Of a DNA stretch of 64,000 bases, positions 1-8,289 are shown piece by piece. Numbering within the stretch: position 1 is the stretch's first letter; every line of letters begins with the position of its first letter. The notes under the pieces were generated by a model that was given only the letters and a program-made list of their open reading frames with translations, did not search any database and was not told where the DNA came from. This DNA is from Bradyrhizobium sp. Arg816 (GTDB taxonomy: Bacteria; Pseudomonadota; Alphaproteobacteria; Rhizobiales; Xanthobacteraceae). The stretch is taken from the NCBI RefSeq assembly GCF_029989365.1, contig NZ_JAPRAQ010000010.1, positions 124,001 through 188,000 on the forward strand, written 5' to 3'. The position numbers and the translations under genes were made by a program.

Positions 1-141
1 GGACGTGAAACCGCAGTAGCAGGTGCTCCGTTTTCCTGCGCCGCTGGGGCGGCATCTTCAAATATGATCTGCACTATTTCTGGCGCTGCCATCGCCGTTA
101 ACGATGTATTTTTTCTCTCGGGAGTCTACGAAAGCCAGTAG
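1..141 (+). CDS. 3' end of an unidentified phage gene (partial)
   Basis: Frame 1 is open from the first base of the window to a TAG at 139-141, giving the last 46 residues of a protein that begins to the left. The tail ends VNDVFFLSGVYESQ and is rich in small and beta-forming residues, as in many virion proteins, but I do not recognise the family. The stop lies seven bases before a GTGCGTTGCG motif. The same close placement of stop and motif occurs after the large internal virion gene at 15209, which supports this being a real gene end. No start codon is visible. Confidence 0.6.
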   Translation, partial: GRETAVAGAPFSCAAGAASSNMICTISGAAIAVNDVFFLSGVYESQ

Positions 142-146
142 GGTCA

Positions 147-164
147 TGGTGCGTTGCGCATGAA
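147..164 (+). promoter_or_regulatory. Phage intergenic motif GTGCGTTGCG, copy 1
   Basis: The core GTGCGTTGCG is at 149-158. It matches copy 2 (4783-4800) at 17 of 18 positions over the extended form TGGTGCGTTGCGCATGAA. It lies between the partial gene and the tail fibre gene, 42 bases before the chosen ATG. It could be a phage promoter, an RNA processing site or a protein-binding site; the sequence alone does not decide which. Confidence 0.45.
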
Positions 165-190
165 TCTCGATGCCGGGCCTCATCCCGGGC

Positions 191-2431
191 ATGACACTGA
201 CCCGCCGACTGATCATCGCTCTTGCCCTAATGGCCACGATTGCCCCGGCCGTAGCGCAAGTCCCTCCGCCTGTGCCGGCACTCCCGGATACCGAGCGCAG
301 GACTACGTATACGATATCAGCATCAAGCTGCAATTGCGCCGTCGGCTTTGCTCTCTATGGGGATTCGACGGATTTCGCTAACTGGCTGGAGGTTTGGATC
401 AACGGCCAAATGATCTCTCAGGCCGGCAACTGGACGATCACCAGTCCGACCGGCCCCCTTGCTACTATTCCGCGGCCAATCACCGACGCCGTGCTGACGT
501 TCTCTGCAGCGCAGACGGGCACAGTGCAGATCGTCGGAGCCCGACGGCCGCGCCGAGCGTCGCAGTTTTCAGAAAGCCGCGGGGTTTCCGCGCGCGATCT
601 CAATCAAGTTATCACCGACATCATCGCACAGAACCGAGAAACCTGGGACAAAACGAACGACGTCACGGGTAGGTCGGTTCTGGCTCCTCCTGGAGAAACG
701 ATTGCGGTACTGCCCAAATTGGCATCGCGAGCGAACCAAGGCGCATGCTTTGACAATGGGGGCAATCTTTCGCCTTGCGTGAGCGTCCCGAGCGGAACGA
801 TTGCGGCGGGTGCCGGCATCGCGCTTTCTGGCACTAGTCCGACAACTGTCAGCACAGACATCGCGGCAGGAACCGGCATATCCATCGCGGGGACACATCC
901 CCTCGTTATCACCAACACCACCACGCAGACGGCCGCCTCATCTCAATATACACCGGCGTGGTCCGGAGCTCAGACATATTCTCAGGCGTCGCTAAATAGC
1001 AATGTCGTCTACATGACGGATTTCATGGGGGCGACTACCTGCGATGCAACTGCGTTCACCGGCTCAATCAGTGGGACTACGCTAAGCGTAACCGCGGTCA
1101 CATACGGTACGCTCGCGGTCGGTCATCGCCTCGGTGGCGCCGGCGTCACAGCGGGCACCACTATCACCGGTCTTGGCACGGGGACCGGCGGGACTGGTAC
1201 ATACACGGTTAGCACCTCGCAGACTGTTGCGAGCACTCCTTCCATGCAAAGCGGCACCGATCAGTTTGCCAACATGCAGGCATTCCTGACGACGCTCATC
1301 GCGAATGGGACAGGGGTTCAAAAGTCGATCACTGGAGTATTTGCAACGGGGAACTGTTTTGTCAGCGGCACGCCAACTTTGACGGTAGATGCAGCGCCTG
1401 CAGTTCAACAGTATCATCTGATCGGATATGGCACGACAATCTCGCCGGATCCTACACAGTTGATCGACGGGCTTTGGATCAAGCGGGGAAACCTTTCAAC
1501 CTTCCCTTATCCTGCGGTGCAAACAGGCGTGACCGTCGAAGGTCTCACGATTAACGCCCGCAACAATCCGAATATTCAATGGGGCATCGAGGTGACGATG
1601 CCGCACACAATTCTTCTCCGAAACCAGATATTCGGCGGAGACGACGGCACCACCCACAATCAAGTGAATTTTGCAGGCATCTTTCTCCACCAGGCCGATG
1701 CCAATGATTCCGCTACGGGGCCGTTTTGGAGCAGGGTGATTGGCAACGTAATCAAGGGTACAGGAACCGGAGCAAGTACGATCCCGGTCTGTATCCGAGT
1801 TGATGGGCAGGTGAATGCGCTACATATCGAGCATAACACATGCAATGAGGCGACATACGGTCTGCGGGCGAACAATGCGTGTTCGTCGCTGACGTCCGAC
1901 TGCGCGGCGCAGGCGAATGGAGTGATTGTCACTCAAAATGATTGGGAAAACATCGCTATCGGGATCGATTTCGAATCGACCGTGCCGTCGCTGACGGCGA
2001 TCGCCTCCTGGTATATCTACGGCAATCGCGCCGAGAACATCTCGGCCAGCTTCCTGGATATTTCTCACGTCACTCAGCAGAGCACTTTTCCTCTGTTCAT
2101 CGGCCCCAACATGCTGATCGGCGTCAACGGGTATATCAACAACCCGAACGCAATCTCTCTTGCAGTCATGGACCGAGCGCAAGGTCAGGCCACAATCAAT
2201 CCGGGCAGCGTTTCCGGTGGCGGATCCTCCACGATTGGCACTGCTTCCGCGGCAGGTGCAACGACTACGATGTCATGCCTAGGGTCCGCCGTCGGCGATG
2301 TGGGCGCCATGATTGTGAGTTGCTACGTAAGCTCGGCCGGCGTAATCACATTCCGCATTACAAATCCAACCGGCGGTGCCATTGATATGCCTTTGACGAA
2401 GTTTGTTGGTGTTGCGGTCTATACATACTGA
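191..2431 (+). CDS. Phage tail fibre/spike with T7-type anchor and beta-helix region
   Basis: Likely receptor-binding tail fibre. Residues 1-23 look like a Sec signal peptide (MTLTRR, then a hydrophobic run ending APAVAQ), which is odd for a virion protein. Residues about 35-150 resemble the T7 gp17 anchor: a beta-rich domain followed by RRPRRASQFSESRGVSARDL and an alpha-helical stretch ending NRETWDK. Around residues 290-340 is a Gly/Thr-rich adaptor repeat common in phage fibres (SGTTLSVTAV...GTYTVSTSQTVAS). From about residue 420 to 640, repeated short strands with Asn and Gly turns (VEGLTINARNN, NVIKGTG, IEHNTCNEA, IYGNRAENI) suggest a right-handed parallel beta-helix, as in polysaccharide-binding or -cleaving spikes. 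An in-frame ATG at 170 adds seven residues; I chose 191 because it gives a classic signal-peptide start. Neither has a strong Shine-Dalgarno. Confidence 0.75.
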   Translation: MTLTRRLIIALALMATIAPAVAQVPPPVPALPDTERRTTYTISASSCNCAVGFALYGDSTDFANWLEVWINGQMISQAGNWTITSPTGPLATIPRPITDAVLTFSAAQTGTVQIVGARRPRRASQFSESRGVSARDLNQVITDIIAQNRETWDKTNDVTGRSVLAPPGETIAVLPKLASRANQGACFDNGGNLSPCVSVPSGTIAAGAGIALSGTSPTTVSTDIAAGTGISIAGTHPLVITNTTTQTAASSQYTPAWSGAQTYSQASLNSNVVYMTDFMGATTCDATAFTGSISGTTLSVTAVTYGTLAVGHRLGGAGVTAGTTITGLGTGTGGTGTYTVSTSQTVASTPSMQSGTDQFANMQAFLTTLIANGTGVQKSITGVFATGNCFVSGTPTLTVDAAPAVQQYHLIGYGTTISPDPTQLIDGLWIKRGNLSTFPYPAVQTGVTVEGLTINARNNPNIQWGIEVTMPHTILLRNQIFGGDDGTTHNQVNFAGIFLHQADANDSATGPFWSRVIGNVIKGTGTGASTIPVCIRVDGQVNALHIEHNTCNEATYGLRANNACSSLTSDCAAQANGVIVTQNDWENIAIGIDFESTVPSLTAIASWYIYGNRAENISASFLDISHVTQQSTFPLFIGPNMLIGVNGYINNPNAISLAVMDRAQGQATINPGSVSGGGSSTIGTASAAGATTTMSCLGSAVGDVGAMIVSCYVSSAGVITFRITNPTGGAIDMPLTKFVGVAVYTY

Positions 2432-3328
2432 TCAGCGCATCGCTTCCAAGCCGAGTTTCTTCGCGATTGCATTCTCGAGCGCATCGCTCACGATAAGGGC
2501 TGATCGCTCATCGAGGTGCGATCCGTCCGACCAATGAAGTTCGGAAAGTGCGTATTTCAATTGGAGCATGTCGTCCGGCTGGAAACGTCGGGATATTTCC
2601 TCGCGCATCGTGCGATAGTAACGGGTGTGAGAATGTTCAGGAGATACCGGCATTTCGAACAGGTATACCGTCACGCGATTGGCCCGAAGCTTATTTACCA
2701 AACTTTCCAGCGTCGTCGCATCCTGCTTTATGACCGCGTCGTAGATTGGTTTGTTGTACTCGGGAACGGTCTCGATCCATATCTTTTGAAGAGCCGACGC
2801 CGTCGGGATCGGCTCTGAATGAAGGATCGCCTCCCGCGTTAGCATGTCCATCTTTTGAATAGCTGGGGGCTTAGGTTGTAAGAACGCCGCGAATGCGCGG
2901 ACGGGGCGGAGCATTTCAGCCGGTAGAGTTGTCCCGCGATATCGCGCCACCAAGTCGCTATCGACGCCTCTGGATAGAATATTGATCTCAACCACTATGA
3001 TCCGAGGCTTTCGTTTGATCGCCCGCTCGACAATCTCTAAGCCGGTAAGGGGCGATCCACCTGGGATCGCAAGATTCTCGATGTTGATATGAGAAAAATA
3101 CTCCTCCTTCAGCCTCATGGCCAAAGAGCTCCCGACGATCGCAACAAGCGGGGGAGGCTGTCTAAAGTAAGCGTCGAACACAGACCGTTGCTCGCGATCG
3201 GTGGTCGTCGATGGCAGGTCTGGAACATTATCTACCAGCCGCGGAACCGCCCAGCACGTTACGAGGATCAGCATGAGGACAGTGCTGGCCCGCACGAACC
3301 ATGATATGTTCTGTCGTTTAGACACCAT
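2432..3328 (-). CDS. SGNH-like exported protein, partner of the MBOAT acyltransferase
   Basis: About 298 residues, starting at MVSKRQNISW, with one N-terminal membrane segment (about 11-27) and an extracytoplasmic remainder. The nucleophile block is VAIVGSSLAMRL and the C-terminal block is WSDGSHLDERS, giving the Asp-x-x-His of SGNH/AlgX/DltD-like O-acyl-transfer proteins. The longer frame upstream (to 3445) overlaps the preceding gene, so I chose the ATG five bases after that gene's stop. Paired with an MBOAT protein, such enzymes usually finish transfer of an acyl group, often acetyl, to a cell-surface polysaccharide. The gene runs against all neighbouring phage structural genes. One sampled 60-base line here has 31 G+C, against 38 in a line from the internal virion genes, consistent with separate acquisition. 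Confidence 0.72.
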   Translation of the reverse strand: MVSKRQNISWFVRASTVLMLILVTCWAVPRLVDNVPDLPSTTTDREQRSVFDAYFRQPPPLVAIVGSSLAMRLKEEYFSHINIENLAIPGGSPLTGLEIVERAIKRKPRIIVVEINILSRGVDSDLVARYRGTTLPAEMLRPVRAFAAFLQPKPPAIQKMDMLTREAILHSEPIPTASALQKIWIETVPEYNKPIYDAVIKQDATTLESLVNKLRANRVTVYLFEMPVSPEHSHTRYYRTMREEISRRFQPDDMLQLKYALSELHWSDGSHLDERSALIVSDALENAIAKKLGLEAMR

Positions 3329-3333
3329 GCCCC

Positions 3334-4707
3334 CTAGAACTGGAAGTAGATGAATGAAGTGCTGGGACCGGCCTCGACCAGCATGAGGGCGGCCATCGTC
3401 CCGTAAAGATAGGGCTCTAAAGCTGCCCGCGGACGCTCCAACCAATTCGGCGGTGCCAGATGCTGGATCATCACCGGAAGCGAATAGAACAGCGCCAATC
3501 CGCGATAAAGCGGATATGGATTCGCGATTTCCGGCTTTACGAACATTCCGTGGACGTACGCGACGGCGTGCTCAAAATTAGGCAGCTTGAAAAGCACCCA
3601 TGCCATTGAGACGCAGAAGAAGACGACGCCAACACGGACGGCGTGCAGAAGGTTTTGATTGGCGGACAGTGTTTCGATCCGCTGTAGGATCGGTCGCTCC
3701 GCGACCAGGAAAAGGCCGTGAAGTAGTCCCCACACCAAGTAACTGATGGCCGCTCCATGCCACAGGCCCCCTAAGCCCATTACGATCATCAGGTTCACGT
3801 AGGTTCGGGTCGCGCCAAATCGGTTACCGCCAAGTGGAATGTAAAGATACGTCCGTAGCCATTGTGACAGCGAGATATGCCACCGTGTCCAAAATTCCGA
3901 GAACGATGCAGAGATGTAGGGGAGGTTAAAATTGATGGGCAGGCGATAACCGAAGAGAAGCCCAAGGCCGACGGCTACGGCCGAGTACCCGAAGAAATCT
4001 GCATAGATCTGACAGCTGTACAGGAATAGGCAAATCCACCGGTTGGTGATCGACAGATTTTCGAAGAGCGGATAATCCATATTCGTCGTGATCTCATTGA
4101 GATTGTTCGCGACGAAGAGTTTGAAAAAATAGCCGGACACGATCCACTTTGCGGCCTCTACATAATCGACATCGGCAATGAACTTCGGCTTGATCTGCGG
4201 CAGAAAATTCGCAGCTCGAGTGATGGGACCGGAGACCAATTGCGGGAAAAAGATAATGTAGAGGAATACCTCTCGCAGAGGCGGCGCTGTGCCACCACGT
4301 TTCGTGAGGTCGACGAGCAGGCTGATGTTGTGAAAAACAAAAAACGAAATGCCTATCGGCAGAGGGAGCCGCAGGAGGAAGTCGACCGCGGCAGTGTTTG
4401 AGAGAGGGGCGGCCGCTGGATCTATGAATAGGAACTTATACTTGAAGAATGCGAGCAGCCCGAGATTGAAGGCAATCCCGAACGGCAACCAAAGGCGCCG
4501 GTTTTTGAAAGCGAGGATGAGAAACCCATAGGTTCCAAACACTGCCGCGGCCAGAAGTGCCAGCAGTTTGGCCTGGTCAGAGCCGTAAAAGATCAGGCTG
4601 GAGACAACGAGGATTTGAACCTGCCAACCCCTCATGATCGGCAGGTAATATAGGCCAAAGACCACGGCAGAAAAAATGGCAAACTGCCAGGACGTAAACG
4701 ACATCAT
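3334..4707 (-). CDS. MBOAT-family (AlgI-like) membrane O-acyltransferase
   Basis: A polytopic membrane protein of 457 residues, close to the usual AlgI/DltB length. It carries the family hallmarks: FFPQLVSGPITRAANFLPQI, then FWTRWHISLSQWLRTYLYIPLGGNR, and the catalytic-His region MGLGGLWHGAAISYLVWGLLHG. Such proteins move acyl groups across the inner membrane to a sugar acceptor. The SGNH partner follows five bases downstream, so the two form a transcription unit. It lies between the tail fibre and tail tubular genes but on the opposite strand, as expected of a lysogenic-conversion cargo gene expressed from a prophage. The purine-rich AGAGGGGG immediately precedes two adjacent ATG codons, so the start is 4707 or 4704. 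The acceptor polysaccharide is unknown. Confidence 0.85.
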   Translation of the reverse strand: MMSFTSWQFAIFSAVVFGLYYLPIMRGWQVQILVVSSLIFYGSDQAKLLALLAAAVFGTYGFLILAFKNRRLWLPFGIAFNLGLLAFFKYKFLFIDPAAAPLSNTAAVDFLLRLPLPIGISFFVFHNISLLVDLTKRGGTAPPLREVFLYIIFFPQLVSGPITRAANFLPQIKPKFIADVDYVEAAKWIVSGYFFKLFVANNLNEITTNMDYPLFENLSITNRWICLFLYSCQIYADFFGYSAVAVGLGLLFGYRLPINFNLPYISASFSEFWTRWHISLSQWLRTYLYIPLGGNRFGATRTYVNLMIVMGLGGLWHGAAISYLVWGLLHGLFLVAERPILQRIETLSANQNLLHAVRVGVVFFCVSMAWVLFKLPNFEHAVAYVHGMFVKPEIANPYPLYRGLALFYSLPVMIQHLAPPNWLERPRAALEPYLYGTMAALMLVEAGPSTSFIYFQF

Positions 4708-4782
4708 CCCCCTCTGCGGGAGTGCCCATACCCTACAATCCCCGATAGGGCAACCCTAGGTTAAACGGACGGGAACAAGCGG

Positions 4783-4800
4783 TGGTGCGTTGCGCCTGAA
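4783..4800 (+). promoter_or_regulatory. Phage intergenic motif GTGCGTTGCG, copy 2
   Basis: The core is at 4785-4794, 40 bases before the tail tubular protein A start. It lies in the 117-base gap between the leftward acyltransferase pair and the rightward virion genes, which must also hold the acyltransferase promoter. The flanks match copy 1 closely (TGGTGCGTTGCGCCTGAA). A small inverted repeat, CCCTA...TAGGG, lies just upstream at about 4731-4750. Confidence 0.45.
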
Positions 4801-4824
4801 AGTAGGCTGGCCGACCGTCCGGAT

Positions 4825-5508
4825 ATGGCAGCTTTCGAATGGCCCTTGGGCAAGCTTGAACTGATCAATTCCGCTCTAGCGCAGACGGGGGATAACCTCG
4901 TGAATGCTGCGGATGATGGGTCCGTGGAGTGGACAGTTTGCTCGCCGGCCTACGAACGCGCTCTGGCTGTGGTCACTGAGGCGCATCCCTGGTCGTGGGT
5001 GACAACCTTCCGGACGCTGCAGCCAGCGGGCAATGCGCCCGCCGATGTCCGCTATGACACCGCCTATAACCTACCGCCGGACCTCGTCCACCTGATCCTC
5101 GTGCGTCTGAACGATCGGAAGTGCATCTGGGACATCCAAGACGGCCAGATGATTGTCAACGCGCAAGGTGGGCCGCCCCCGCCGAACCCGCCGACGACAC
5201 CGTATCCGGTGACCATCAAAGGTATCTTCTCGACTAAATCGGACCCGGCGAACGGAACGCCGACGGTTGTGCTGGCGCTTGAACGGTTCGTGATGGCGGG
5301 CATCTATCGTGGCATCAAGAAGGATAATGCGGAGGCCGGCAAGATGTTTGCTGAGGCGCTGCAGATCCTGGAGGCGGCGAAGTCGCGCCACGACATGCAG
5401 AAGCCGAAACGAGCACTGTTCATCTCGCGCACGCGGCGCGCCCGCTATACCCGGCGTCCTGACTGGCCGATCCCGAGTGGCGGAGACAATGGGCCCTGGG
5501 GGCTATGA
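4825..5508 (+). CDS. Tail tubular protein A-like (T7 gp11-like) adaptor
   Basis: A 227-residue protein resembling T7 gp11, which joins the portal to the tail nozzle. It opens with FEWPLGKLELINSALAQTGD and continues with the helical ACSPAYERAL-type segment (here VCSPAYERALAVVTEAHPWSW), the typical N-terminal helices of this family. The middle has YDTAYNLPPDLVHLI and a Pro-rich loop (GPPPPNPPTTPYP), and the C-terminus is basic (SRTRRARYTRRP). Length is close to the T7 protein. The gene is followed after three bases by the nozzle-type gene, as gp11 and gp12 are in T7. Confidence 0.75.
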   Translation: MAAFEWPLGKLELINSALAQTGDNLVNAADDGSVEWTVCSPAYERALAVVTEAHPWSWVTTFRTLQPAGNAPADVRYDTAYNLPPDLVHLILVRLNDRKCIWDIQDGQMIVNAQGGPPPPNPPTTPYPVTIKGIFSTKSDPANGTPTVVLALERFVMAGIYRGIKKDNAEAGKMFAEALQILEAAKSRHDMQKPKRALFISRTRRARYTRRPDWPIPSGGDNGPWGL

Positions 5509-5511
5509 TCT

Positions 5512-7806
5512 ATGGCCCAGAAAATCCAAGGCGCCATGCGCGACTTTTCCTTCGGCGAGATCGACGTCGCGCTCAAACGGTCTGACGAGCATCCGGCGCG
5601 CAAGGCCGGGCTGCGGCAGATGTCTAACATGCGCATCCTCAATTCAGGGAGTGTGCAGAATCGTCCCGGTCGCGCTGCTCTTTTTCCGGCGACCGGAAGC
5701 AGCCGCATCGAAGAAATCACGATGTCTCCTGGCAACACGTTCAAGCTGGCTATCGGCGCGGGCTTTCTCGGAGTTATCAATTCGACTGGCGTCACCGTTG
5801 CCGCCTTCAACTTTCAAGGCAATGGCGCTGCACTGCCTTGGACTGAGGCAACAGTCGGTCAAGTCAACTATGCTCAGCTTAGATTGTCGGTCTACATCAC
5901 GTTTCCCAGCATGCCCCCGCAAGTTCTGTCATGGGATGGTGTGTCTGGCTGGGCGATAGGCGACTATACCGAGCTGACTGTCGGCAATCAGAAGCGGACG
6001 TTTTTCTATCGCATCAGCCCGCAAAACGTCACCATATTGCCTTCGGGGCAGACTGGCTCGATTGTGGTAACCGCATCGGACCCTGTTTTCACGGTGGGGC
6101 ACATCGGGACCCGCATTCGATTCGTGAATCGTCAGATGTTGATCACGAATTACTTGAGCCCGACCCAAGTTTCCGCGACCGTTGAGGAGCCCTTGCCGGG
6201 CGCAGAAGACCTCGGCTTCTCAGTGGATCCTTCATCCACGTTCTCTGTGGGCGACGTTGTAACCGGATCCGTGTCCGGGTCAAAGGGGATCGTCACGCAG
6301 ATTGTGGCTTCGCCAGCCACTGTCCGCGTGCAACTCATTTCCACCAATTCTTCGGTCGTGAATGTTTCCTATTTCGAGCAGCGAGTTGTTGCATTCACTG
6401 TGGATGATGTTGCCGTTGGTCCCGGCGGCGGCCTAAAGGTCGGCAGCGCTTCGGCTATATTCCCCCCGAATGTTGGCATCACTTTTTGGGACGAGGAGGT
6501 GATGAACCCGATGCGCGGGTATCCGGCCTCGGTGTTCGTTGATCAATTTAGGCTTGGCTTCTGTGACTTCCCAGCGGTGCCAGGCGGCATCGGCTGGTCT
6601 GCCATTAACTCTCCGACCGATCTGTACGTCGGCGGCCCCACGGTGCCGAACGGCGCGATCTTTGAAGTTGCTCCAGACAAGGTTCGGGTCTTCTATGTGG
6701 TGCCCGGACCAGAAAGTTCTGAGTTCGTTTTCTGCGACAAGAAGCTGTACTACATCAAGATCGATGCCTCGAACCCGCTAAGGCCTGGCAGCGTTGGCTT
6801 TCAAACGCTTTCGGGAGACGGCTGCGCGCACGTGCAACCTCGCGTCACGCAAGAGATTATCCTCTACGTGAACGCCGGCCGCAATAGCGTCATTGCGATC
6901 ATCGCGCCTGGCGCCTACTACCGGCCTTTCAACACAAAAAACCTCTGTGACTTCCATAGTCATCTCTTCAATAACATCCAGGCCATCGCGGTCCCGACCG
7001 CCGACGGAACGTTCAATGAGCGCTACGCCTATGTGCTCAACGGTGATGGCACAATGGCCGTGGGCAAATACACGCTGCAGGACGGCCAGATCGTGCCCAC
7101 CATCGGTTGGGGTCCATGGTCTGGTGTCGGCGTCGTCAAGTGGGTCGCTGCGACCGACGCTGACGTGCTGTTCACCACCAGCTATTTCGGAGCAACAATT
7201 TGCGAAATCCTTGATGACAATCGATACCTGGACGCCGCCCTGTTCGTGAATGCGCTGCCGGCCGCATTCGGCGCGCCGGCTGGCAAGGGACCGCTGTGGT
7301 GGATACCCAATCAAACTGTCTCGCTGATGGACCAGGGCACGCGCTCGATGGGCGTCTATCAGGTCGACGCAAATGGCTTTATCGTTCCGCAGAACAATGG
7401 TGGTGAGAACCTCGCCGTTGCTACGTTGGTAGCAGGGCAGCCATGGACATCGGTTGTCGAGCCGTTTGCCCCAGATGCTAATCCCGGGGCTGATGTCGGA
7501 CAACGAATGAAATTGCGGCAGATATCCAATTTCGTCGCTTACGTCATTCACTCGACGGGCTTCGTTATGGGCGGTCTATTTTCTGGAAGGCAGACGCGGA
7601 CCTCGCCGGCGCTTGGTACGCTGATGAACTTCCGCCGCTTCCCGGCATGGAATCAAGATGACGACGCAACATTGCCACCGCCGCAGCGCGAGACTGTTGA
7701 GAGCCATCCGCCTCCAGGCAGTTCTTTTGATCCACGCGCCGTGATCATCAAGGACACGCCGGGACCGCTACAACTTCTCGAAATTGGCATCGAGGTTACA
7801 GTATGA
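5512..7806 (+). CDS. Tail tubular protein B-like (T7 gp12-like) nozzle protein
   Basis: A 764-residue, beta-rich protein. The N-terminus IQGAMRDFSFGEIDVALKRS, then GLRQMSNMRILNSGSVQNRPG, is typical of podovirus nozzle/tail tubular B proteins, which describe a ring of beta-propeller-like repeats at the tail tip. Position directly after the gp11-like gene and length near 800 residues agree. No membrane segment or enzyme motif is visible. The gap to the previous stop is three bases and there is little room for a separate promoter, so it is probably read with the gp11-like gene from the region of motif copy 2. Confidence 0.7.
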   Translation: MAQKIQGAMRDFSFGEIDVALKRSDEHPARKAGLRQMSNMRILNSGSVQNRPGRAALFPATGSSRIEEITMSPGNTFKLAIGAGFLGVINSTGVTVAAFNFQGNGAALPWTEATVGQVNYAQLRLSVYITFPSMPPQVLSWDGVSGWAIGDYTELTVGNQKRTFFYRISPQNVTILPSGQTGSIVVTASDPVFTVGHIGTRIRFVNRQMLITNYLSPTQVSATVEEPLPGAEDLGFSVDPSSTFSVGDVVTGSVSGSKGIVTQIVASPATVRVQLISTNSSVVNVSYFEQRVVAFTVDDVAVGPGGGLKVGSASAIFPPNVGITFWDEEVMNPMRGYPASVFVDQFRLGFCDFPAVPGGIGWSAINSPTDLYVGGPTVPNGAIFEVAPDKVRVFYVVPGPESSEFVFCDKKLYYIKIDASNPLRPGSVGFQTLSGDGCAHVQPRVTQEIILYVNAGRNSVIAIIAPGAYYRPFNTKNLCDFHSHLFNNIQAIAVPTADGTFNERYAYVLNGDGTMAVGKYTLQDGQIVPTIGWGPWSGVGVVKWVAATDADVLFTTSYFGATICEILDDNRYLDAALFVNALPAAFGAPAGKGPLWWIPNQTVSLMDQGTRSMGVYQVDANGFIVPQNNGGENLAVATLVAGQPWTSVVEPFAPDANPGADVGQRMKLRQISNFVAYVIHSTGFVMGGLFSGRQTRTSPALGTLMNFRRFPAWNQDDDATLPPPQRETVESHPPPGSSFDPRAVIIKDTPGPLQLLEIGIEVTV

Positions 7807-7818
7807 TCGGAGCGCACC

Positions 7819-8289
7819 ATGGCAAGTAGCGGAGGCGGCGGCGGCGGCGGAGGCGCGGCCGGCGGCAACTCGCTGGCTTCGATCGGACTTTCGGCATATG
7901 CCACGATGCTATCGGCGGAGGGCACGGCCACTGCCGACGAGTACCAGGCCGCAAAGTTGGAGAACGCCGCGAAGTACGGTGAGCTGAAAGCCGTTCAGAC
8001 GGGCGGTCAGATGGCGCGCAGCCTCAATAACACGCTCGGGAATATCGAGGCCGTTCGCGCCGCAGCCCACGCTGACCCCAATTCGCCGACCGGCGCCGCG
8101 ATCCTTGATGATCAAGAAGGGATCGGAACCGAGCAACGGCTGACGACAGTCAACAGTATCCTCGCTCAGGCCAATCAGGATAAATCGGACGCAGCCTATT
8201 ACAAGTCCGCGGCCGACCACGCATTGTTTGCCGGCGAAATATCCGCAGCGGCAGGCATTGCCAAGGGCATCGCCGGATTGGGACATTAG
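7819..8289 (+). CDS. Small internal virion protein (T7 gp14-like position)
   Basis: A 156-residue protein with a glycine-rich start (MASSGGGGGGGGAAGG) followed by predicted helices (YATMLSAEGTATADEYQAAKLENAAKYGELKAV) and a hydrophobic C-terminus (GEISAAAGIAKGIAGLGH). In T7-like phages the gene after the nozzle encodes the small ejected core protein that forms an outer-membrane channel; order, size and composition fit that role but the sequence is not diagnostic. CGGAG precedes the ATG by about seven bases. The stop directly abuts the GTG start of the next gene. Confidence 0.55.
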   Translation: MASSGGGGGGGGAAGGNSLASIGLSAYATMLSAEGTATADEYQAAKLENAAKYGELKAVQTGGQMARSLNNTLGNIEAVRAAAHADPNSPTGAAILDDQEGIGTEQRLTTVNSILAQANQDKSDAAYYKSAADHALFAGEISAAAGIAKGIAGLGH

